From: Blastocladiella emersonii ATCC 22665
Taxonomy: Eukaryota > Blastocladiomycota > Blastocladiomycetes > Blastocladiales > Blastocladiaceae
Direction of reading: 5' to 3'
Length of the DNA stretch: 64,000 nucleotides
NCBI GenBank assembly: GCA_025594325.1
Contig: JANHCV010000012.1
Coordinates: 186,001-250,000 of the forward strand
Within the stretch, counting starts at the first letter, position 1; each line of letters opens with the position of its first letter. A program made the position numbers and the translations under genes. Positions 1 through 9,859 of the stretch are shown piece by piece. The notes under the pieces were generated by a model. It was not told the origin of the DNA, made no database searches, and saw nothing but the letters and a program-made list of their open reading frames with translations.

Positions 1-1242
1 GAGCCTCTTCAAGGCAGCGACGACCAGGTCCGGATTACGGATCTCCCCAACGACGTCTTTGAACACCTGTGGAACCTTGTTCCTCCATGGGTCGAGCCAA
101 AGCAGGTCACGAACTAACGCGGCCAAGAGTTCGAGCGAGGTGATAGGACAAGCAGGAAGCGCAGGCAGAAGCAGTTCGTGAAGCGGCTTGCACTTGAACT
201 TGCCCGAGTTGATCAGGCAATACGCCGTATCAAGCTGCTTGCGCATGCTGCCAGCTACCGCGGCATCGTGACGAGAAATGAGCTCTTCAATACGGCGGTG
301 CACTGGATCAAGTCCGTGCACAATGTTGAAGTCATCGCTGCGCGGGCCAAGTATTGTGTACTTCCAGCCATTGTCCTCGTCATCGTTGCCATACTTATCG
401 TTGCAATACCGAGAGCTGTTGTGTTCGGGTGCAAGAAGGATCAAATCCATGGCAACGCAAGGACGTGACGCACCAGGCATGCCAAACGCTTCACAGCGCA
501 GGGCGTTCAGTGCTCATTGCAGCAGTTTGGCGCAGTCGTATCCGTCACTGTTGGTCGCCAGATCCAGGATAAAGTTGAGACAAAATGCGCGGCCCTGTCG
601 CAGCACGCCTCGGCATGCGATATCAATGAAAGGGCTGTTCATGAGGAGGGCGCCGTATTCAAGAAGCGCCGCCTGAGCCTCGGCGGGCAACAGGCGTGGG
701 TTATCAAACAGGTCGAGGTCAGAGGTCCGCGACTCAATCAACGCCTCAATTTCGTAGGAGAGACTCGTTGAATAGCGAATGCCGGATCGTAAAAGGACAT
801 GAATGAAGGCCAACGGAGAGCGCAAACGACACGCGAGGAGCAACAGGTCCTCAGACTGGAGCTCGGTCAAAGGGCAGCCGGAGGCCTTGGAGAGCTTCTT
901 AAGCTCGGACCAGCGAGCGTCACGAACGCCCGCGTTCTGGCAGACGAGCGCCCCAGCCAGCGCAATGAAGCTGCTGGTGAAGTCGTTGTGATGCTGTTTA
1001 TGCTTATGTGAATCGCCGCAGCCGCGACATTGGGTGGGTGCAAGCTGGTGAAATTCATCGAAGCGGCTATATACGAGAGCAAAGATCGCCTGCATCCACG
1101 GGCGAGCGGTCCACAGCGACGGCTCGTTGACGGCAGCGCGGCAGGTCGCGCGAAGGGCGAGGGCACCCGCGACGTCCAGGCGCTGGGCAATGGCGGGCTG
1201 AAGATCTTGCGGCAAGTTAAATAGCATGACGGTGTCGTTCAT
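1..1242 (-). pseudogene. F-box-like protein gene with in-frame stop, running off the window edge
   Basis: Reading leftward from an ATG at 1242, the protein begins MNDTVMLFNLPQDLQPAIAQ. Residues about 8-45 look like an F-box (LPxDL, then a Leu/Ala-rich helix and a CRAA-type turn), the substrate-adaptor motif of SCF ubiquitin ligases. A CxxC/His-rich patch (CRGCGDSHKHK) follows near residue 70. A TGA at 514-516 ends the frame after 242 codons, yet the same frame stays open from 513 to base 1 with protein-like composition (for example GRFK-type Leu-rich text and VFKDVVGEIR near the edge). No GT...AG pair near 514 removes the stop. I read it as a nonsense-damaged gene whose 3' end lies outside the window. 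Alternatively the real gene ends at 514. Family function is uncertain. Confidence 0.5.
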
Positions 1243-1351
1243 GGTGCACAATGCATGGCAGATTGGGGCGGTGGGAGCGTGGGCGGGAACGCGACCAGGG
1301 GTGCTAGTGGGGTGTGCGAGCGGCGGCGCCACAAGTTCCCCTTCCCTGCAC

Positions 1352-1439
1352 CAGGGGGGCTGAGCCAGGGGGGCTAAGTGGGGGTGAGCAGGCTAGCCAA
1401 ACCGTTGTCCCCGACCTCTGCTGCAGGTCACACGTGAGC
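1352..1439 (+). repeat. Left terminal inverted repeat of the 1.44-kb element
   Basis: 88 bp, matching 2702-2789 in reverse complement with about one mismatch. The outer end is CAGGGGGGCT and the inner end is CACACGTGAGC. Confidence 0.8.
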
Positions 1440-2701
1440 TGACCCGCTCGCTGCGCTCCAGCAGCTCGGGTCACTCTGCCTCGTGGCGGCACGGGCCTTT
1501 CACCTCACCCACGTGTCTCCCAGCGCCCCCACCCTTCAGTTGTCGATCGCTCGCACTCTTTCTCTCTGAAATACGTTCGCCCTAACACGTTGATCATCTC
1601 GTGGAACTCACGTCCCGCTACGGCTCGGCCCCGCCGACCAGACGCCGCGCGGCCACCAGATGTCCGCCGACCTCGCCGCCCCCGCTCTCGCGCAACCTTC
1701 TCCGCTCGATCTTGAACTCGTCGCCCTCCCCACTCGCACCTACCGACGTGCAGGCGGGGCTCGCGGCCCTGCTGGTGCCCGTCCTTGCTACAGACCTGCC
1801 CCACCCTCCCTTCTGCCCTCGCCGACTCTGCCCCGCTCCTTGGCCTTCGCCCCTGATCCGCTCGCCGCTCAGCTCGCCGTTCGCCGTTCGCCGTTCGCCG
1901 TTCGATCGAACGCCTGAGCGCGTAGCCGCTACTTGCATGGTCAGCCGGCACTTGGGGCCCTTGAACTTGTGAGCCCCGTCGTGCGCCGCGTTGTCCAGCC
2001 CACGCGCATGCACCGACCTGACCGCCACCCTCGTCTCTTCGCTTCCCTCGCGTCTCTCCCTCCCCGGATCCGCTCCCGCCGCGCCAGCTTGCGCCCTAGA
2101 GCGCTTGCGAACCTCTTCGCGGTGGTCGCTGGACGTTGCTGCGCGGCACTTGCTGGCGACGGCCGTGGCCATGCTCGACCGCCTCGTCCGTCCCTTGCTC
2201 GCGACGCTCCACACCTCGCCCTCGCTCCATCTCGCGGCAGCCGCTTGCATTTCTCTTCGGTTCGTTCCCTGTCGATCTCACCTCGCAACGTTACATGTCC
2301 GGATCGCCGCCGCGACGACTTGTGCAGCAAGTCCAAGTCGCTGCTCGCCCTTCATGCCCCCTTCGCGGACACGCTACCCACCAACGCTATCGATGCCCTC
2401 GCGCCGCGTGCGTCGCGATCCGCACGGCTCCAGGCCCACCGCGTGCGCGCCCTTCCGCGGCGAGTCGCATCACGGCCCGCTGCCTCGTTCGCGACTTTCA
2501 TCCACTCTCACGCGCTGCACGGCCCACGAAACTCGGATCTGAGTTGCTACTTAATGTGAGCGCGAGTATGGCCAGCCTGAGGCCCAACCGCAAGCCGATC
2601 GGACCACCATGATTAACGCAATGTAGGTGTGAGACACTCTGATAAATCGCGGGCGTGAGTTGACACGAAACGATTGGCTCCCCGACGAGGTGGACCGGCC
2701 G

Positions 2702-2789
2702 GCTCACGTGTGACCTGCAGCAGAGGTCGGGGACAACGGTTTGGCTAGCCTGCTCACCCCCACTTAGCCCCCCTGGCTGAGCCCCCCTG
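2702..2789 (-). repeat. Right terminal inverted repeat of the 1.44-kb element
   Basis: Reverse-complement partner of 1352-1439. The outer end is CCCCCCTG and the inner end is GCTCACGTGTG. Confidence 0.8.
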
Positions 2790-2887
2790 CCCGCACGTGG
2801 AGCGCTTGGCGTCGCTCCTCTCCATGTCCGCTAGCGTGTAACTAGCCAACAGCGGACGACCATGCAACACTTTATGCAACTAGCTCC

Positions 2888-3934
2888 ATGAACTCAGCCA
2901 TGCTCGTCGCCCGCTTCGTTTGGGAAAACCGACAAGCGGCGGAGGCCTTCTTGCTCAATTCTATGAATCTGCGGCTGCACTCCATCAGCGCTGCCTCGGC
3001 GCAGCGAATCGACCCATCGAGCGTGTACTTTGAGGCCGAAGAGCTGCGTCACGACGCGCCCTTGGCGTCGCTTGGCCTCGGACCAGGCGAAGTTCGCCCG
3101 CACGCCCATGTCGAAACTCGTTTGCGGTTCCAGTCACCGCCATCCGACGTCCTGCATCAAGATCCTGCTCCGCATAATTTCTCTTTCGCTCTATCTCGCT
3201 CTCGTGCTTGCTCTCGCGCTCGCTCAAGCTCGCTCGACCGCGACACGCGCGCCTTGTCACGCTCAAGGGATGAGCCGTACCCGTCCGCCGACTCTCCCCG
3301 CTCAACGGAGCCTCCAGACTCTGCCGCTGCCCTAACCGCTGCACAGCTCCGGTTGTGCATGAACAACTGCCACCGATACGTGCCCGTTTTCGATCCGAGC
3401 AAGACCTCGGAGCTTGGTTCGCGCTCCGTCCAAATCGCACTACGCGAGCTTGTTGACAGGATTACCGCCGAGTGTCGTCCAGGCAACCTCGCGCGCGCCC
3501 TCCTGCTGGCCCGGAACCTGTTAAAGACGCCCATGTTCAACTGTTACGCAATCTTCCTTCGGTCAGACATGAACGACGCGCAGGCTCGGCGCGCGTTCCT
3601 TGACGCGTTCGACCCAGATCGCCGGCCATCATGGCTCAACGATTGGTGCGCGCTTGAGCGACATCAGGGCGAACCGGCTCGGCAGTTCGCCAATCGGTTC
3701 CTGGCCCTGATCGAGCCTGTGTTCTCCCGCCGTGAGATTGATGAGTTCCCGCACCGTCAACTTGTGTATCTCGACAAGCTTGGCAACGATTGTAGCGACA
3801 TTGGATTGAGCCGCAAGGCGCGTCAACAATTCCGTGACACATGGTGCAATCGACCGATGCCGTTCTTCACGTTGGTAAACAAGATCTCGCAGCGGAAACC
3901 TGCACCAGCCTTTGCATCGCGCAGCATCTCGTGA
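2888..3934 (+). CDS. Retrotransposon Gag-like protein, no pol attached
   Basis: An uninterrupted 348-residue ORF from an ATG at 2888. Residues about 100-150 are a Ser/Arg-rich low-complexity linker (SRSRACSRARSSS). Residues about 195-310 resemble the helical retrotransposon Gag core: a conserved Trp region (WLNDWCALERHQGEPARQFA) then NRFLALIE, like the 'W..LRQ....V..Y...F..L' signature of Ty3/gypsy Gag. There is no CCHC zinc knuckle and no protease, reverse transcriptase or integrase downstream, and no clear LTR pair around it. It may be a stranded Gag from a dead retroelement or a domesticated Gag. The assignment rests on motif resemblance only. Confidence 0.5.
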   Translation: MNSAMLVARFVWENRQAAEAFLLNSMNLRLHSISAASAQRIDPSSVYFEAEELRHDAPLASLGLGPGEVRPHAHVETRLRFQSPPSDVLHQDPAPHNFSFALSRSRACSRARSSSLDRDTRALSRSRDEPYPSADSPRSTEPPDSAAALTAAQLRLCMNNCHRYVPVFDPSKTSELGSRSVQIALRELVDRITAECRPGNLARALLLARNLLKTPMFNCYAIFLRSDMNDAQARRAFLDAFDPDRRPSWLNDWCALERHQGEPARQFANRFLALIEPVFSRREIDEFPHRQLVYLDKLGNDCSDIGLSRKARQQFRDTWCNRPMPFFTLVNKISQRKPAPAFASRSIS

Positions 3935-4113
3935 CGGTATGCGCGCGAGCGGCGCTCACGAATTTTCGGTTATCAATGGAGGAACCGTTTTGCTCCTTGT
4001 TTGCGTTGCGGTCGGCCGCCAGCTTGTCGATCTGTTACGACACCCGGCCAAGCTAGTGCCGCGCACTGAATATCGTTGGACAAAGCGCAAAATCCTGCGG
4101 TGACGCATCTGCT

Positions 4114-4424
4114 ACTTGGAGTTTGGAAGAGTGGACAAAACAGGTAGACTAGCCTAACGGTGTGGAATCCGTGCTATTCTGCCAACTCTCCCCCACACTC
4201 AAGCGAACTTCAGCAGTGCTTAGAGAAGCGGGCTGCGTCAGTGCCATGCGAAGCCGCATCCATTGAGAGAACCATTTCCGTGACGGCGAATGGCGGATGC
4301 GACGCTCAAATGTGGGCTCAGCGGGGATCGGACTTAGGTCTCATAATCACTTGGAGTTCGGAAGAGTGGACAAAACAGATAGACTAGCCTAACGGTGTGG
4401 AATCCGTGCTATTCTGCCAACTCT
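4114..4424 (+). repeat. Pair of 76-bp direct repeats
   Basis: Bases 4114-4189 and 4349-4424 are nearly identical 76-bp direct repeats (ACTTGGAGTTTGGAAGAGTG ... GCCAACTCT) whose starts are 235 bp apart. They could be LTR fragments, a tandem duplication or repeated promoter DNA. Nothing coding is clear between them. Confidence 0.7.
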
Positions 4425-5130
4425 GCTCAGCTACCTCCCTGCTGCTTGAGGAGCGCGACATGAGTTTGCGAGAGCTAAACTCGGTGTATGTGCCGTTTGT
4501 TGATCGTGTTGAAGTACTGGGTCATGGCGTCACCGATCTGCAGGTTAGCCATCTGCACACAGGCAGTCGTCTTGTCGAGCTTGCCCTCGAGGAGGTCGGC
4601 GATGACCGTGCCGGCCTTGCTCCGCTTGTCCGTGTCGACGTCGGTCATCTGGAAGCGCGCGCGACGCCATGTCGGGTCAACTTCTTGTCCATGATCATCT
4701 CCCTAGCGCTCTAGCCCCCTCGAGGGGCGAGCAAACCTCCTTGGCGCTCGAGCCCCCTCGCACGCTGACGTGCTTGCGTCTGCGGGTGAGGTCGAGACCG
4801 GCAAGCGCTCGCAGTGCCAGGAGGTAGACGCTCTGCGCAAAGTGGTCAACTTGGACGCGGGTAACGCGTCCATCATGCGAGCATTCTTCTCGAGGATGCT
4901 CGCCGGAATCAGAGAAGTGTGCGCAACTGAAAATGTGCTCATCGCCGACTTACACTCATGAACGCTGAAGCGGGGAAGCGAGCGCGAAGCGAGAACGGCC
5001 AAAGGCAAGGGCGAAAGGGCATAGCCCTGCGCCAGTGCCAGCCGAAGGCTGTGTGACGGCAAATGAAGGATGGTATGTTGAGCTGAATCACATGTTATTT
5101 TGTTGGCCAGGATAGTTCTACAGCTCGCAC
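4425..5130. other. Intergenic stretch with two short coding-like fragments
   Basis: Two short frames have protein-like composition. On the minus strand 4475-4648 encodes 57 residues starting MTDVDTDKRSKAGTVIADLL. On the plus strand 4770-4961 reads 63 residues ending ENVLIADLHS, without an ATG at its start. Neither has a recognisable domain, and both are short enough to be debris of an old transposon or a dead gene. Confidence 0.3.
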
Positions 5131-5134
5131 ATCG

Positions 5135-5300
5135 GACTGGACGGTGTCATGTCGCTTTCATGATGGCCACGAGTGACGACTAGTCGGGGATGTGTATTCC
5201 TGTCATCGGCCCCGAGCTAGGACTGGGTGAAGGGAGAGTGGATTAGAATAGCGGGAGCGCCGCCGCAGGAGCGCGGCGGGCAGGAGCGAGGGATGTGGGC
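5135..5300. repeat. Degenerate LTR fragment related to the gypsy LTRs at 32.4 and 37.6 kb
   Basis: The stretch GATGTGTATTCCTG...CGGCCCCGA, a following gggagAGTGGAT and a GGAGCGAGGGAT run appear in the same order as in the 216-bp LTRs at 32416-32631 and 37561-37776, at clearly lower identity. It looks like an old solo LTR. The TGTTG...CAACA ends cannot be placed here. Confidence 0.5.
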
Positions 5301-5359
5301 GCGAAAACCCGCGATTGGTGGCTGGTCCCCACCCACTTAGCACGTAACCTTGGCATGCT

Positions 5360-6805
5360 TCAGACGATCAGGTTTGCGTCGGGGCACCGTTTTTGGATCA
5401 AGGACTTAACCGCATTGGCATTAAGAAAGTTGCCTCGAAACGACAGGTTTGCAAGGCCTCGTGGAAGCGATGGAGCAAGCAGGTTGATCGCGTCCATAGA
5501 CAGTTCGCTGTACTCGAGACCCAAGTCCTTGAGAGCAAGCGGCATGTAACCAACGAGCTCGCGCGCGCCGTCAGTCTTGAGCCTGTTACCAGAAAGATCC
5601 AGCCGCTTCAGCGACTCGGGTAGCGCGCGAGCAATCGCTCCAAGGTGGGCTGGGTCCGCGAGTCGTGATCGGGAGAGGTCGAGTGAAGCGAGACTGCGAG
5701 GCAAATGCTCAGCCAGGACGAGAGCAGCGGGTGGTTCGACCTCGTGAAGCTTGCCGATTGGAGCAGAGCGAAGCGTCAGGTACTTGAGACTCGCGGGTAA
5801 GTTTCGTCCGATAGCACGCACTCCAGCAACGGTGAGCTTGTTCCAGCTAAGCGTGAGCGAGGTGAGAGTTGAGGAGAGCCGCTCGGCCAGTAAAACTGCC
5901 GCAGAATCATCGAGATCAACTTTTCGAATTGCAAGCGAATCAAGGCGCGGCGGAAGGGACTGTGCGAACGCGAGAAGCGACCCGGTCGGCGCGGTGCACC
6001 CCTCCAACTCGATATGTGCGAGCGTGCAAGGAAGGGAAGCAAGGGCAAGACCACGGCCAAGATGGACCCGTTTGAGATGGAGCGTCTTGAAGCTCGCGTG
6101 AAGCCATGGGCCTTGGACCAGTTCAGCTTGGTAGTCGATCGGGACGTTGCACAAGTACACGGCTCTGAGTCCAAGGTCACAATGCAGCAGTGCTTGCAGA
6201 GTTGACATCGTCACTGCACAAGTCTCGAGCGAAATCGCGGTCGCGGCGCCCCTGAGGCCAGCGAGACGTTGCACTAGTCCGTTCACGACGTCCTGCGTGA
6301 TCCGGGTCTGGCCGACTTTGAGCACCAGTTGCTTCTTGTTCCGCTGGTGTGGAACGGGCATAAAGACAACCTTGGATTGGCCAATCGACCTTCCAAGGAA
6401 CACTCCGAACAACGGCGACGCACCGTACAAAACCGTGTTGATTTTGAGCGGCAGGCCAGAGTCACGCTACCACTCGACCGCTGCGTACTGGTTTTTGTTC
6501 CAAGCCTGGGAAATTGCGAGTTCCGAGTACACGAGCGGGCGGCCCAGGTGGACCCATTCGTTCAACAGTGCGACGTTACCACGCTGGCTCGCTGCGTCCA
6601 TCGTGAAGGCCTTGGCGTGAACCAGGACGGCACGACGGACGGCGAGAGCATGTTCACGGGGCAAGACACACAAGTACTTGTGGAGGCCCGGCGTGTCCGA
6701 CGGGTCGTGCATTACTACTGCAAACTCAAGAACCCGCTCAATCACGGTGTAAGGAATGGTTGCCATTGACATGTGTGTAACATTGCATAAAGTCGCTGCT
6801 CTCAT
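5360..6805 (-). pseudogene. Ankyrin-like/LRR family gene with one amber stop
   Basis: Start chosen at 6805 (MRAATLCNV) because it aligns with the intact paralog at 12388-13948. The N-terminal 110 residues are the family's helical ankyrin-like block (VLEFAV, HDPSDTPGL, SQRGNVALLNEWV). A TAG at 6467-6469 replaces the Trp expected in a 'VEWWRDSGLPLK' context. The frame then stays open for another 368 codons of leucine-rich repeats about 24 residues apart (LDSLAIRKVDL, LTSLTLSWNKL, LKRLDLSGNRL) to a stop at 5360. One G-to-A change explains the damage. LRR proteins of this kind bind other proteins and the partner is unknown. It could instead be an assembly error. Confidence 0.75.
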
Positions 6806-8095
6806 TTTTTCTTGCTTCATGTTTGGGTCGTGCGACAGAGGGAGCGAGGCAGCTTCTGCCCGCCAATCCACCTCTCAAGCCGCATTTCGCCTCGCCACGT
6901 GCGGATGAACATCGCGACCCCTCAGCTCGCTCGCTCCGACAGCGGGTCAACGAGATTATGGGCGAGAAAAGAAAAAATCAACAATGTCAGATCGCTAGCC
7001 CATGGGAGCTTGCATTCGATCGACATTGCGTTGGTCCAAGAGCTCTCGTTTTGAGCGAGCGAAGTCAGCGCGTTCGGTGTGAAGCCAGTTCCCTTGGTGA
7101 AGTATCAAGCCTCGCCTCACATCATCACGTGCAGATGAGCCCCGCGTCGGGTCGCGCCCTGCTCTTCAGCTCCCCCTTTCGGCTAGCCAGGCTTACCACA
7201 GTGTCCTGCTGTACCCGTATCGGTCAAGGGTAAGGCAGCTAGGCTGTGAACAAGGAATAATCAAACGTAAATCCGAAGCCGAACATGACGCCGAGGTGTA
7301 TCGGCTGTCATGGCCGTGGTCAGTACGCTGCACGACCCGCATCGTTGTTGCGATTGCTTGCTCAGGTCAACGGCAAACCAGCGCTTAGCGCGATAGCTGC
7401 GTTGGACGGCAGGTCAGGCATGTTAAAGCAGCTTGAGCACGCGCTCCTGCGCAATCAGGAAGGAGGGCATGTTTGGTGAGTGATTTGCATGGACTGCACG
7501 ACGCGCTCAGCCGGCTGCCTGTGCACGCAGAAGGCAGAAGGTACCCGTGTTTTCGCTCACGCGGCCGAGGCAAAAATAGTCACGCGTTTCGCTGGAACGC
7601 TCGTTTCGGGCTTCATTCCCGCGCCGAGAACCCCACCACACCGTCGCAACTCAAAGTGCATCAATACTTTCCAGGTTAGGCAGAGGCTGAGCAAAGCGCG
7701 TGCAGGAAGGCGCTCAATGAGGGTTCGGTTTGAAGCGCGGGCGCGTGCGCTCGTGCTGCGCCACCCACTCGCCTTCGGCCCCCAGATCCAGCGAACTCCA
7801 GTTTGACTTTCTCGCGTCGCAGAGTGACCGCCACATCACCAAATCGAGACATCTCAATGCAATCGCTGCGGCCGGCAGCTGCTCCGCGTCGCATTGATGA
7901 TGCGTTGGTTTGCCGCTGCGTCGCGTCAAACACGTTCCAGTGCAACCGCAGCAGTCGCGCAGCGGTCGGAGCGTGAGACTGTAAAGACCGGCCGGCTCTC
8001 CCGCTCTCCGTCTAGCTGATCCTTAACAGTCAGCCAAGCCCCTCCAGCTCAGCAGTCTATCGCCCATCACCCAAGCCCTTCTCCCTCCAACCACC
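6806..8095. other. Intergenic, no confident gene
   Basis: About 1.3 kb without a supported gene. A 64-codon plus-strand frame at 7285-7479 has an ATG and a CxxC (MTPRCIGCHG) but no recognised domain. Around 7085-7160 a short stretch (TCAAGCCTCGCCTCACATCA) resembles 14035-14090 upstream of the other LRR gene, suggesting that the two LRR genes were duplicated together with their upstream DNA. Confidence 0.35.
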
Positions 8096-8521
8096 ATGAA
8101 CCCTTCCGCTCTCGTCGTGCTCGTCTTCGCCCTCGTCGCCGTGGTCTCGGCCTCGACCCTCCCTCCTCCGATCTTCACGCTTTTCCCGGTCCCGGCCACG
8201 TACAAGGTGACCAACACGCACAAGGCCACGTTCGAGTCGAACGGCAAGCTCACCGTCATGTCTTCGCTGCCCTGCGACAACGTGCCGTGCGCCGGCGTTC
8301 GCGGCGAGGGCGAGTGGTCGTACGACCCCAAGACCGACGGCCTGACGGTCAGCTACTGGATGAACCCGGCGTGGACCATCTCGCAGACGTGGACCTGCCC
8401 GTCCAAGTCCAAGGACTTCTACGTGTCGCGCCTCGACGAGTGCAAGCTCGTCAGCGCCTCGGGCGCCCAGTCGGACGTGGCCCCGATCCCCGCCAAGTCC
8501 AAGACCTGGGTCCGCCAGTAA
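8096..8521 (+). CDS. Small secreted protein, function unknown
   Basis: 141 residues, single exon. Residues 1-20 (MNPSALVVLVFALVAVVSAS) form a textbook signal peptide with cleavage likely after VSA. The mature 120 residues are polar with four cysteines (LPCDNVPCAG, WTCPSK, DECKL) that could make two disulfides, and several Trp/Tyr in a β-rich pattern. A CT-rich leader (CTTCTCCCTCCAACCACC) precedes the ATG. No family recognised. It is probably secreted or in the cell wall, possibly effector-like, but nothing shows that. Confidence 0.75.
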   Translation: MNPSALVVLVFALVAVVSASTLPPPIFTLFPVPATYKVTNTHKATFESNGKLTVMSSLPCDNVPCAGVRGEGEWSYDPKTDGLTVSYWMNPAWTISQTWTCPSKSKDFYVSRLDECKLVSASGAQSDVAPIPAKSKTWVRQ

Positions 8522-9021
8522 GTGATCGTGGCCGACATTTGCGCGCGTGCGAGTGCTGTCGTGAGAGTGTGCTCGTGTGATTGGTGTGTGCGTGACCCAA
8601 GGGTATCAGCGCGCGGCGAGCTAGCGGGAGAGGTTGAGAAGTAGAGCGAGTGCAATCAAAATGCAGTCATGTTTCTTGATCTATCAAAGAACAACGCGTG
8701 TGATAGACAAGTTCGTCTCGCGGGTGGACTGATGATGATGCTGCGCGGAGCAGGTCTCGGTTTTCGCGAGATGGTCGCGTGGAAGGTGCTCGGCCCACGA
8801 GAGTCGCGACGCGGTCATGCTGATGCCACGCGGCGATTACGAGACATGCTTTCGCCGCGTACAAGAGAGGTGCTGCCTTCATATCGGGCTCGACCTCCCC
8901 CGCTTCTGGCTCGCCTGTCCTGCCTCACACTCGAGACGAATCGACCCGCCGAGCCTTCTGAACATGGTCCTGACAATCAAGTGATCAGCGGCGCTCCCCG
9001 AAACAGGCGGATGTGAGTAAG
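8522..9021. other. Intergenic, nothing recognised
   Basis: About 500 bp between the secreted-protein gene and the convergent VMA12-like gene. Probably the two 3' untranslated regions. I see no repeat or RNA gene. Confidence 0.4.
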
Positions 9022-9736
9022 TTACTCCATTTTTCGCTGAAAGGCGCTACGGTACGCGAGCCACCCCTCGCCGGCGAGGATGATCATGGCGAGGCTGAAT
9101 GCGGCCATGACGCGCTAAAACCGGAATTCAGTGTTAGTCTTCATTCGCTTGTCCCTTACGAGCGATATGGAAGGCGGAGCGTACCCAGGCGACGTTGTCC
9201 GAGATGGTCGGCCCGATCCACATGACGGCCACAAAGACGGACGCGGCGGTGAAGAAGACGTTGAAGGACCCGATCAGAACCTTTGATACGGCCTTGGGGT
9301 CCCCAGCGAGCTGCGCCGCATCGGGCAACGCGAGTTTGCTGTCGATGAGGCGGCGGCCGGTCATGCGCTCGTACTCGAACTCTTCCTGCTCGGCGCGGAT
9401 AGCGTCCAGAATGCGCTGCAGCTCGGGCGACTAGTCGCAAGTGGCGGTCAGCGGCCGCGCGTAACGAGGTCCATGCACGGGAACGAGTACCTTGGGCTTG
9501 GGCGCTTGCGGCGCAAAGTAGACGCGGGAGCCACGAGTCAGCTCGTCAAACGGCGGCACCACACCGTCTTTGGAAGCGACTCTCTCTTTAGCCTCGGTGT
9601 GGCACGCGAAAAGGACCGAGAACGGAACGTGGTCGTCGTCAAGGAACGGCGCGAGCGTCGCGCGTGTCGGCTCACTCACGTCCGCATGAAGCAAGAAGTC
9701 GCGCATGCGCGATGTCGTAAAGAGGTCGATTCCCAT
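9022..9736 (-). CDS. VMA12: VMA12-like V-ATPase assembly factor
   Basis: Three exons on the minus strand: 9736-9491, 9430-9185 and 9114-9022, with introns of 60 and 70 bp (GTACTC...CTAG; GTACGC...TTTTAG), all phase 0, giving 194 residues. The middle exon carries the family's EYERMTG element near residue 105. Two membrane segments follow: one in exon 2 (VFFTAASVFVAVMWIG) and one in exon 3 (AAFSLAMIILAGEGWLAY). VMA12/TMEM199 proteins sit in the endoplasmic reticulum and help assemble the membrane sector of the vacuolar proton pump. Length and two-helix C-terminus fit the family. It shares a 123-bp upstream region with the divergent gene at 9860. Confidence 0.75.
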
Positions 9737-9859
9737 AATGTTGCAGCAGGTCGGGTCAAGTTTACATGGAGAGTGGGTTTGTCAAGGGGAGAAGTCGGGG
9801 CGCGAGGGGCGCAACGCGTCCTTGAAGTCGTCGCCGCCAACCTCTCCCTGCACCATGCA
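9737..9859. promoter_or_regulatory. Short bidirectional promoter region
   Basis: Only 123 bp separate the ATG of the VMA12-like gene (minus strand, 9736) from the ATG at 9860 of the plus-strand gene. No TATA box is visible. A shared divergent promoter is inferred from spacing alone. Confidence 0.45.

Larger units (their letters stand above)
1352..2789. mobile_element. Non-autonomous DNA element with 88-bp terminal inverted repeats
   Basis: The two ends are near-perfect inverted repeats of 88 bp (1352-1439 and 2702-2789), starting CAGGGGGGCT and containing GGCTAGCCAAACCGTTGTCC. The 1438-bp body has no ORF that looks like a transposase, only GC-rich open frames and a small GTTCGCC tandem run near 1878-1905. 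The flanks CCTGCAC (1345-1351) and CCCGCAC (2790-2796) match at 6 of 7 bases and may be an old target duplication. It lies about 100 bp upstream of the F-box-like gene start and may affect that promoter. Superfamily is not assignable from the ends alone. Confidence 0.75.
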
